Assembly (NCBI GenBank): GCA_964035795.1
Contig: OZ038320.1
Coordinates: 14,282,776 to 14,346,775, forward strand
Origin: Pterobdella sp. o SKG-2022
Taxonomy: Eukaryota; Annelida; Clitellata; Hirudinida; Piscicolidae
Reading direction: 5' to 3'
DNA: 64,000 nt
Part shown: in pieces, positions 1-11,873 of the stretch
How positions within the stretch are numbered: position 1 is the stretch's first letter
Layout: each line of letters opens with the position of its first letter
Notes under the pieces: generated by a model
The model's input: the letters and a program-made list of their open reading frames with translations, nothing else
The model's database searches: none
Told to the model about the DNA's origin: nothing
Translations under genes and position numbers: made by a program

Positions 1-316
1 TAAAAAAACTGTAGAGACTTTAACTAAAGCTAGCGGTGTAAGATGGTTTGGTCATGTAATGAAGAGGGATGAGAGGAATGTTTTGAGACACTCACTTTTA
101 AAATTGATGGTTTTAAAAAGAATGGTAAGCCGAAAGTTAATTGGAAAAATGAAATAGTGTCAAAAATGAGTAGTTGGTTTAAAAAAAAGATGCGTTGGAT
201 AGTAAGAAATGGAGATTAGGAATATATAAAATTGCAGAAATGCTTGTAAATGGAGTAAATCTGGCCACGCTCAGTATAGTGGAGATTAAACCGGATTTTA
301 AAATCTTGGTATCTAA
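1..316 (+). mobile_element. LINE 3' end (family A), truncated by window start
   Basis: Bases 1-180 encode the C-terminal tail typical of non-LTR reverse transcriptase proteins, including the motif VRWFGHVMKRDE, followed by a 3' UTR. The same coding tail and the same 3' UTR (GTAAATCTGGCCAC, then CTCAGTATAGTGG, then TTGGTATCTA) occur on the minus strand at about 59315-59640, so this is a second copy of that element. The frame is broken by small indels, so it is dead. The copy stops near 316. Confidence 0.8.
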
Positions 317-664
317 TGCGACCCAAATAATAAGTTTTCAACTGCCATTATTGCATTTTTCGTTAAGTAATATTAATAACGTTAGTGTGAGCTATTAACG
401 GGCTTTAAGGGTCCAAGTGTGTTCGCTGTAAGTCAGAGCTTTGCATTAAAGAATATAAACTTAGCCACATCATCGTTTTAAAAATTTTTTAAGCTAGCAT
501 TAATTTGATGGGGATTTATTATAGCTCTTTTTCACGTCTCATAGTTTTGAGTAAGTTAAGATTTGAGTTTCATTCTGCTTTCATCTTTGTTCACTGAGAC
601 CATGTTTTTTTTCAATTCAAATTTTTTTCTTTCCTCCTAATTCTGCATACTTGCAAATACTCGC
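317..664. other. no gene seen; AT-rich
   Basis: Between the LINE end and the first 648-bp repeat I see no splice-bounded coding exon. The missing first exon(s) of CASD1, with the start codon and first membrane segment, could not be recognised here and probably lie upstream of the window. Confidence 0.5.
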
Positions 665-1312
665 TGAGTTTTCAGTACCCATCCTCGTTACACGCCCATA
701 CTATATCAGTGTTTTTAGGCAAATCATAATAACATCTGAAGTTACCGTTCTGACTTAGTTATGCCTTCAAACAACTCAAAAAGTATGTTTTCTAGACTAG
801 AAATCCGAACCTCCGCTTAGAAATAAATATATCCTTTTTCTTTTTTCAAATTCCCTCCAAGTCTCCTGCTTTCAATACTGTTTGTTATATTTCCTAGCTA
901 CCTTTAGGCTCTTTGTTTGACTTATTACTACTACTACTTTAGGCTTTTTGCCATTACCACCAAGTCATTAGCAAACAGCGATCGATTTCTGCGTCGTCTG
1001 ATGAATTGAAGAAGACTTAGAACCTTGCGAAATACCTTCACACTAAGCCTTTTATAAAGCGCGCCACATTAAAATGGATTATATTATTTTTTAATTACTC
1101 ATGTTTTTGAAGTTGATAATATTCAAAAGGTTGAGAAAATATATGAAAATAAATATTTAATAACTAACAGTGATAGCAATGACTGCATGAAATACTTGCG
1201 ATACTGGCAGCAGAAAGTGCATTTTGTGTTCGTAGGAGACTCGAGAGTGAGACAGTTGTACCACCACTTTATAGCCATGGTCAACGCGGAAGCCCCGCAT
1301 GAAAGGTGAATG
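665..1312 (+). repeat. 648-bp direct repeat, copy 1 (carries a CASD1 exon)
   Basis: This segment matches 1841-2488 without net gaps (constant offset 1176), with roughly eight differences by eye. It contains the exon 1171-1305, its 3' splice site and its 5' splice site. The exon translates to a stretch with [14 protein letters not shown], the block I GDS motif of the CASD1 SGNH-hydrolase domain. The exon is 135 nt, enters in phase 1 and leaves in phase 2. Confidence 0.9.
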
Positions 1313-4300
1313 TACAATTCATTTGCGCATATATGCTACCATACACCATATGTATAAATGTCATGAAGGACTTAGGAATATTTATAAATTCTAAAAAACG
1401 CAACATGCTAATATAATTACTACACATCTGAAACCAAGAGAGGATGTCTTACACACGGAGTTTCTGCCCTCAAGGTCAGGAAAGCTGGAGCTTGAGTGGT
1501 TTGATCTGGTATAAGCATGTCTCCAAAAATAATCCGAAACTTCACCGCCCATGTACCAAATGAGAGACTTGAAGGGACTGGACCAACAAACTCAACTTGA
1601 GGATGTTAATCTCAGAAAAGAAGATGCCTTAAATAACCAAGATCACTTGGTTTACATGTGTAATAAAATCTCCAGAAAGCACAGGCTTTAAAAATTATAA
1701 GGATCAGTGCTTTAAGATAACATACTATTACAAACCGGTTTTTTTCAGAGATACAGATTTGACTTTTTGAGAGTTTTTTGAAATTATTTTAGCGCTATGG
1801 TGAAAGGCTTTTATCTTAACATAATTTCAGAAATACCCCCTGAGTTTTCAGTACCTATCCTCGTTACACGCCCATACTAAATCAGTGTTTTTAGGCAAAT
1901 CATAATAACATCTGAAGTTACCGTTCTGACTTAGTTATGCCTTCAAACAACTCAAAAAGTATGTTTTTTAGACTAGAAATCCGAACCTCCGCTTAGAAAT
2001 AAATATATCCTTTTTCTTTTTTCAAATTCCCTCCAAGTCTCCTGCTTTCAATACTGTTTGTTATATTTCCTAGCTACCTTTAGGCTCTTTGTTTGACTTA
2101 TTACTACTACTACTTTAGGCTCTTTGCCATTACCACCAAGTCATTAGCAAACAGCGATCGATTTCTGCGTCGTCTGATGAATTGAAGAAGACTTAGAACC
2201 TTGCGAAATACCTTCAAACTAAGCCTTTTATAAAGCGCGCCACATTAAAATGGATTATATTATTTTTTAATTACTCATGTTTTTGAAGTTGATAATATTC
2301 AAAAGGCTGAGAAAATATATGAAAATAAATATTTAATAACTAACAGTGATAGCAATGACTGCATGAAATACTTGCGATACTGGCAGCAGAAAGTGCATTT
2401 TGTGTTCGTAGGAGACTCGAGAGTGAGACAGTTGTACCACCACTTTATAGCCATGGTCAACGCGGAAGCTCCGCATGAAAGGTGAATGGCCTCTGATCTT
2501 GACTTTAAATGTGCTCGCTGCCTTGGTTGAGCTCGGCATGTGGATGGTAGCTTAGTGAAGGAAGTCATGGTTAGTGATCAAACCCTGGAAGTTGCTTCAG
2601 ACTTCTGCTATCTTGGAGATATTTTATCTGCAAGCGGTGGATGTGAACTTGCTTCAATAGCGCGTTGTAAATGTGCTTGGGGTAATTTTCGCCAACTTCT
2701 ACCTTTTCTTACTAATCGCTATCTATTTTTATTGATCATTGGTCGTATCTTTTCAACCTGTGTCAGACGCGCTATTTTGCACGCTGCTGAAACATGGACT
2801 GTAACAGTATCCACGGTGACCGTCTCAAACGAAACAACCTAGCCATGATTCGCTGGATGTGCAACGTTAAAGCTAATGATAACGTTCATTCTGACCCTTT
2901 TTTGTAAGCTTGGCATTCAGAGTGTTGAGGTAGCTCTTCGTACCAGCAGAATGGGTTGGTTTGGACACGTGGAGCGTAACGCTGGTTGGATTTCGCAAGT
3001 GAGGAAGTTGGAGTTAGATTCTTGCAAGAAACCTTGAAAGCCAAAAAAAAACTTGGAACGAACTTTTATAGAATGATAAAAGAAAGTTAGGCATGGTTTA
3101 TGCAGATCCTCTCAATCAATCTGAAAGGAAAGGCCGATTTCGAGATAGATGTTTCAAAAAAGCCCAATCTTTGGTGAAAAATAGGCTATAAAAAGGATTT
3201 GATTGGTTGATTGATTGATTGATTGAAATTTGATAGTTATTATGTTTTGAACTATCTGCTTTGACAACAAAACTCGGCAGCCTGGATCGAAAGAAAATCC
3301 ATTCGGATTTGAAATACCACAACCCAGTTTCCAACATGCTCGTGGTGAGAACTAACGACTTATATAATTCTGTTTTTTTTATGTATACATAGGAATGACT
3401 AATGAACAGAGGCCGTGTTTGAAAACGTTTTGCATGAATTTATAGGAATTCTTTTGGTGTCCTTTCGTGGATGAGAAAATGGAAAAGTTGCTGGAAAAGT
3501 TCCATAAGACTTCTCCACGGTTGTTAGTGGTTGCTTCCAGCACGGTTTGTGCTATTCATTTTTTAAAAACACAATTTCATGGTTTCTTTTGAACAAATAC
3601 CTTAGAATTTTGTTTTATTGTTATTTCGACAGTGGTCCATCAAGGTCTTCAATGCTTCATCCGAGGCCTTGAACTCGTTCAAAAGTATGCACATTTTCTA
3701 GCCCTTGTTGTCGAGTTGTTTTACGTGCGTTTTTTGTTAATGGATTGAATAACTTATTTACAGTATTTCAGATAACAATATATGATTTTCAAATATATCG
3801 TTATTATAATATTTTTCAAATATTGTTGATTTGATAATTCAGATATTTTAATTATCGTTTGTAGCTAACCTGACAAAGGTTAACGCCATCATATCGAAGT
3901 ACAGGCAGTTTCCCAACGTTGTGTGGATGTTGCAAGGTTCATTTCCTTCCTTCAACACTTGCTTCCTTTATCCCTATTTAATCACTGCTGTTTCCAATAA
4001 ATAGCTGTTAAATTATCTTATAGCCACTTAAAACATGAAACAGAACATTGGAAAATGTTTTGAGTTTATTACCTATGTGAAGTGTGTAAGAATATTAACT
4101 ATTTTATTTTATATATTCTTCATTTGAAAACTTGGTCAGAGAATTTTTTTTCACGATTTATTACTTAGAATAGCTGTAATCGCTTTGGTGTTATATGTAT
4201 AAAAATTTAATTACTAAAAATGATTGTAAATGGTTTCAATTTCCCAACTTTTATTTGGTTCACTTTTTTGTTGGCTTGTATTTTTTGGTGTATAAGGATA

Positions 4301-7300
4301 GGTATTTGAACCAGCAGTGAGTCTATAATTACCACCTGTATCACGGTGTTTTTACGATAAATTCATATTAAAAAATACAATAGAAACCATTATACAAATT
4401 TCACTTTACTTTAATTCGTCTTTGATATATATCGATACCGTAAAGTTGATCTTCACACAGACCCTGTATCTGAATCACGTTTGTCCATCAACCGCACTTC
4501 AATTACAAACCGCCAAATTAACCTCTACAACAGAGCTGTCTACCAATGCATGTACGATCAATATTCAATAAACTCAAGATGGCAATTCATTTGAGAAATT
4601 GTTTCTTAATAACTTGTTATTTAATGCAAGATATATTATTTTCTATAAAGTTTCATTGTGAACAACTGTGTTTTTGAAACTCTGAGTTTTCATCATTTTT
4701 ATATACTTTGCATTATATTCTTAAATTATTTTCAATTTTTTAGACACAACAAGAATGTAAAGATTTGGTCTTCAAATGTCATGATTGGACAAGCTTTCCT
4801 CAAAGACTTGAAGCCATCACCCATCAAAAAAACTCAAGCCTTTTTAAACGATAGTTTGAAAATTGAAAAAAAATACAAAGATAAAGACATAAAGAATAAT
4901 AATAGCGACGAAGAAGATTTCATTCTGGATGAGTTTGAGAGCATCAATTCAGAATCGCAGGCGTACAGAGGGGTGGAGGATGAGAATGGTCACGACGGGG
5001 TGTACAATGATGGGCTGCACCTCACAAAGGAGGCTCTTCACTGGGATGTGCAGGTTATTCTACTCTCATTGCAATCTCTTATATCAAGATATATAACTAT
5101 CACTATTTAGGTAGCTCAAAATAAATGATTCTTTAATTCCACGCTATAGATCCTATACAATTTGGTGTGCAATGAACATATGAACTACGCCGATGGTGAT
5201 TGTTGCACACGTCCTGAGCAGCCCACGCCCATGCAGGTGGCACTCGCTTCTATATTTGCTCTCTCTACCACCACCACTCTCTTTATGTGCTTGTGTAATA
5301 AGTTAAATAGCCTGAGGCGAAGAATGATGGCGCGAAGAAAAGTGAGAAACAACAGTGAATGCATTGATGATGAGGAGGAAAGCGATGATGGAAAAAAGCT
5401 TTCAATGAAAGAGTTCTTGATGACAGAATATAACAAAAAACAAAGTAGAGAGTTCAAGTTGTATAAAAAAAATCTGAGGAATGGAGCGTGCAACAATTTT
5501 ACATTCAATAATGAGGATCTTATAGTTCATAATAATAACAATAATAATATTGATAATAAAAATCTTAATGAAACCATAGTAAATATGGACGAAAAAATTG
5601 GTGATCAAAGTATTAATGAAACAAGTAATTCTGATGATAATAACTTTTATGCCAATATGTATGTGTTCTTTTGCAATTTCTCAAAACTCGGTCTTCTCCT
5701 TGTGTATTTCTTCATTTGTGACAGGTTGAATATATTTTAAACTTGATTTTATCGCACTTTACTTTATGCATAATTATTGTTGAAACGGGTGAAGTTTAGT
5801 GCGTAATGATTGGATTATGAGTGTTGGAATGAAAATTATTGCCTACCTCCAAATTTGGTAGAGATTTGACTTTTACATTACGAAATATCTTACTATAAAC
5901 TATTTTATCTGCTGTAAGCATAAAATGATATACGATTCGTTGAGGGACAATAAAGACAATCAAAAGGTAAATGTAGTAGAATCATAATGGCCACACACAA
6001 TGAATGTTTTCCAGAACGACCTTCTTCATGAAGGAGAACAAGTATTACACACACGTCAACTTCTTCCTTCCATTCACCTACCTCATGGTGCTCGGGCTCT
6101 TTTTCACTGAGTCCTCACAACAGGTTTGCAATGATGCTAATTTCAACATATTTTATAGAAGATGAGGCTCATATATTATTAGTTAACCACTCTACTACAA
6201 ACCAATGCACAGACACAAGTGTTGAATCGCAACCAGACTGATGAGTGGAAGGGCTGGATGCAGATCGTTATCCTCATTTACCATCTCACAGGTATGCTAA
6301 AACAACAATATTAATAACATAACCATGATATAATAATATACATGTTTTTTTATATCATCATCTTGTTTTATGTATTTTTCCAAGGGTTGAAGAAGTTATA
6401 AGAATTCTTAGTTTTGTTAGTTTGAATGTCAGGATAGAATTGCATTGATACACTGATGTTTGCACAGGAGCAAGCAAGGTGCTGTACATCTACATGCAGA
6501 TCAGAGTAATGGTCTCGGCTTATTTGTTCTTGTCTGCTTTCGGGCATTTCTGGTACTTCTTCACCAAGAGTGATTTCTCATTACATCGTCTGCTTACTGT
6601 TAGTTTCTTATTATTGTCTTTCTTAACTTTCCCTTTTTGCTCATAAAAGTTATATGGCATATAAAAAAAAATTTTTTTTTTTGGCAACCAGGTTCTATTC
6701 CGTTTGAACTTTCTGGTCTTCATGTTGTGTCTGTGCATGAACAGGATCTACCAATCATATTACTTCATTCCATTGGTGCCATTATTCATGCTTCCTTCGT
6801 TTCATATATTATTATCACTTTTGTACAGTTTCAGCTTTTAGTAGTTATTACTAAGTATAAACTGATTTTACACTAGCCACAATCAAACGAGTATATTTAG
6901 GAACACAAATAAATTCTTTTGAGATACAAAGCTTTTCGATAACTAAGTATCATTTTCAAGTTACTTGAAAATGATACTTAGTTATCGAAAAGCTTAAATT
7001 TAAACTGTTTTCTAAAAATATATTCAAGTTAAATTCGTACTTGTGGTTCAAATATTGCCAAAACGATGAAGAATCAAGTGATGTTATTTAGATATAAAAC
7101 AATATTTCAACAAATATTTGAATATAATTTTTTGAATATATGCATATATAATAACACTATTATTAGTTATTAATATTATTTTCATATTACATTATGTTCA
7201 TTTTTTGCAGGCCTCATTTTGGTTTGTGGTGTTGTTTGTGTTGATGGCTATACCTCCTCGGATCAACTACAACAACGGTACATACATATAGTAACTTTTA

Positions 7301-10300
7301 TAATCCACTGTTCACTTGATTCATTTGTGTGAGCTCCACGTTTGCTTATATGCCTCTTATTATATATCTTCTTTTACTGATGCACTTTATGAAAATCTTC
7401 ATGAAGCCTTTATGGACTTGTGCTTCAAGTTTGTAACCTCGGTAAATTATAATCATCAACTAAGTCATCCCAGAAAGCCGAAGATTTATCGATATGCTTA
7501 GTTTGTTGTATCAAAAAACAATTGGGCGAAGTTATACTCATATATACTCAAAACTTTGTGAATTTGTTCAAATTCTAATGGAATGAAATGCGTGAATTAA
7601 ATCAATGAAGTTAACACGGAGCTGATTAGTTCCATCTTCTTTTCACTCCACCTAGATTGACATATGAACTTGCCAACACTATAATAAAATTCTCATGCGA
7701 GCGATTTTTTAAAAATCCTACTTATAATGATAATCATTATTATTGTTGTGAATTTTGTATTGAATGTTTTCCAAGGGTCTCTAAGACACATAGCCCTCTA
7801 TTGGCTGGTGCTCAAGGTGATTGTATTGGTCCTACTCATCACTCTCTTATACTCATCTGAGGTATTTCAGTGCCATCATTACATCCTCTTATAAAGCCAA
7901 TACACATTGTTCATGAATATTAAATGATGTTTTAGTTGTGGTAAGGTTTGTGTAGTACTGGATGGTAAGAGTTGCCATAATAAAATCAAGGATTTGATAT
8001 TGGCATAGTTATAAGGAATATCTATTGTATTTTTTTCTTGAATCTCCTATTTGAAATTCAAAATGATAGAGTTTTAAGAACATTTATTTTTCAAAATAAA
8101 TATAATTCTGATGAAGTATAATGGCCTGAATTAAAAAGTAATTATCACTTGATAATGTAAGCTAGTCTTACGAAAAGCTTCGTGTCTTCATTTTAATGAA
8201 TACTTTGTGTTTGTTGACCTTACTAAAATATAATTTTAGAAAGTTCATCTTTGTAAAGCACATGTAACTGTAAAGAAATTGTTATGTATTTGAGGAGAAA
8301 ATATTGTGATGGATTGTGAGAATTTATAATTATAAATAAGTTATTAAATAATATTATGAATATTCCTAATTTTTTAATTATGCTGTTTTTTACAAACCCC
8401 AGTCCGAAATACTCAAAAAAAATGCATCCAACATTTAACAAGCACAAACGTTTGAAAGTTTATTTCGAGATATAAAATCGTTTATTGAAATATAACACTT
8501 CTAACACCTTGACTTCCACGTTCAACAATGTGGCGAACTTTAAAAGATTTGTTGTTTTTTTATTTTTTAAATGCTCTTTTTCAAATCATATTCTTCGGCA
8601 CTTGAGCCGCATGTTCATCAGGCCCCAATGAAATTTATTAATGATTCCACCCTTTAAGGTTCTGTTCGATAAGATCTTCCTATCATTCTTTTTCAAGCCA
8701 TTCTTTGCCTCGAATGATGAGTCAATCAACGGTTGGAGGTTCAGGTGGACTCTAGATCGATATGTTCGTATGCCTTTGTTTCTCTTTCTCTTACTTACAC
8801 ACACACAAACGAAAATTTTATTTTTCGGCTTTTTAATCGACTTACCACAATTTTTCGGTATTTAAAAAACATTTCCAATCTTTAAAGTTTGTAATGAGGT
8901 AATAAAAGCATACCAGTTACTAGGGTCATATAACAATAACCACTCAGAGTTCAGCTTACGGCTTGATATTCGCCATCATGCTGGCCTGTGGCAAGAGTTT
9001 CTTCACTCAAACCCCATCCAAATTATTCAAGTTCAAACTCATAGCAGCTGTGGCTTCTTTTTTGGGCATTGTGGTTAGCGAATTACAATAATGACAGATG
9101 GTAGTGGTTTTAACAACTATTAAAAAATATTGATAAATGAAATAATTAAAAATGAGTGTTTGCACAGGCATACATCATTTTCACGGGACAGTGCATGCGT
9201 AAGGAACAGTGCAACGAGACACATTCCTACGTGGCCTTTGTTCCTGTCAGTATCCTTATCTTCTTATTATCTTTCTTCTACCTGTCTGTTTATCTAACTA
9301 TTTATCTCCATTTATCTATCCACCTATATCTATCTATCTATTTATCTTCATCTATCTATCGCTCTATATATATATATATATATATTTATTTATATATTTA
9401 TATTTATTTATTTATTTATTTATCTATCTATTTATCTCCATCTATCTATCCACCTATATATTTCTATCTATCTATCTATTTATCTATCTATCTATCATGA
9501 TTTTTATGCTGAGTCTACTATTTCAAATAGCTCCGATAAAATTTCTTTTCATGCTACGTTTAAAAAAAATTTTCAACCCAAAAGTTACTCAAAAAAAAAT
9601 TTTGTAGCTCAAAAAGTTTTTGAGGAAAAAATACAGACTTTCGATAAAGTCTATAACGGCCGAAAACCGAAAGAAAAATTATCGCAAAGCAACAACCTGC
9701 ATAGAGCCGATAACTCACCAGGTCAAGGACGTAAAGCGAAGATTAACTATCTTTTGAAAAAAAAAGAGAATCGCTCTTTAAAGTCGATTTCTGTAATGTC
9801 CGATGTTTGGGAAATTCAACACCAAGCTACTAAACGTCATTTCCACTATGAAAAACAAAAAAATTTCAGCAATGGCTCTTTCTGAAATGAGATCCTTGTG
9901 CTACTGTGGTTTACTCAGGTAATGAAGAAAACAACATTTGTAGCCAAAGAGGTACTGCAGTGGTTCTCCTCGGTTTCCTCAGAAAGAAAACAATTTTTGC
10001 ACCCCACTTAATGATAGGCTAATGAAAATTAGACTCAAATTGGGAAAAAGCTGGTTGAGCATCATATCTGTCTGTTTCAAAAAAAGTCAATGACCATTTA
10101 ATATCAGAAGAGTTCTATGCCCAACTTCAAAACACAATTGAAGAAGTGAATCATAAAGACTTACTGTTGGTGTTAAAAGATTTCAATGCTCATGCTTCTT
10201 CACAAAAAAATTCTTCAATGGCCATGGAGAAACCAACATGAAGGAGGACATGTGTTGGATTACATCCTAGTCAATCATAAATTTCTTGAGACCAGAACTC

Positions 10301-11776
10301 ATGGGCAATCTTTACACACTTTTGACCATAACCCAGTGATATCTTAACTCAAAATTGACTACAGATGTAATAAAAACAAAAAAATTATATTTAACACAGC
10401 AATTCAACTCAGGTTTGAATACAAATAACATGAATAAAGTCACAATAAAAAAGTTGGTTTGAGATAACACACAAGGAGTAGCTAGATATAAAAGCTAAAC
10501 TTCAAAATAGTTTACAATCGATTCAGGATTGAAACAAATTCTTCTACTATTTAATTATTTTATTTCTAAACGCTTTTACTAAAAGCGCATTAGATACTCA
10601 CAAACACATTGGAGTAAAAATTTTGTACAATATCAAAGCCCCTCTTGTGAACAATAAATTCAAAAAGGATAATCATACAATAGTACAAAACCTCCTATAT
10701 GCAGACGATATGGTTCTAACCAACTCTAAATACGATGATCTGAAATGCTTAATGAGCTTAAAAAGCAATTATTTGGAACGTTTTAATTTGAAAATTAATC
10801 TCGAAAAGCTAAAAGAATAACGTTAATACTGGAAAAAACTAACCTTCCAACGATTGCTTGCAGAACAAATACCATTGAAGAAGTCAAGCAATTCAAATAT
10901 TTGGGAATCATTCTCACAAATTAAGTCAAGCTAGATGCAGAAATTGATGCTCGTGTTAGCAAGGCATCAATGACTTCTGGGTGTCCGAATAAGCTTGTTT
11001 GATATCAACCTTCAATCGAACACATTACTAAAACCAGACTGTTCAAGGCGCTAATACTCCCAGTTCTGCTTTATGGCAGCAAGTCATGGACTCCACATAG
11101 TCATCAAGTTCAACGATTAAATCTATGCTTGCGAACTATTTCTGGCCCTTCACTTTACGACAAAAAAAGAAATACCGATTTAATATGCTGACATTGATCG
11201 CATTGAAACTAAGCTACAGCGAAGACGTCTCACATGGCTTGGCCACGTTTAGAGAATAGATAACTCACGCTTACCAAAACAATTGCTTGTGAGTAAAATT
11301 GAAAGTAGTAAACGGATGCAAAAAAAACAGAAACAACGATGGCATGCTGTCATTAATGCAGATTTGAAAAGCCTAGATATGGTTTCAACTTGGAGAACAA
11401 AGGCTTTAGTGAGAAACGAATGGCAAAGCAAGATACATTCAAAACTGAATGAACTGAACCAATTCAAAGAAAAAAGTGAGAAAGCCAAAAAGGATCTCAA
11501 AAAAGAAAACAAAAAATCAGAAACAGATCTAAAATGTCCTCATGTAATAAACTGTGCTTTAATATAACTGGATTAGCGAATAACATCAGACTGTTGCATA
11601 CAACTGTCTTCCAGGAAACATCGTTTTGTAAATCCTGTAAGGAACAATTCAAAAGACAAGGAATGCCAAACCACATGAAAAATGCCAGAAAATATTTGCA
11701 GCAACACATACTCATTCTGCATTTGCGTTAACGTGGATGAATGCAGCAGAAGAAGATTTATCTATCTGGCCATCTT

Positions 11777-11873
<97 letters not shown>

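Noticed and set aside
5185..5608. Minus-strand frames over the CASD1 exon 5150-5724
   Set aside because: Antisense shadows of a well-supported coding exon.
9285..9600. Long overlapping reading frames with repeating Tyr-Leu-Ser-Ile
   Set aside because: They are translations of the (TATC)n microsatellite; the same artefact occurs at 11737-12110 and 58919-59344.
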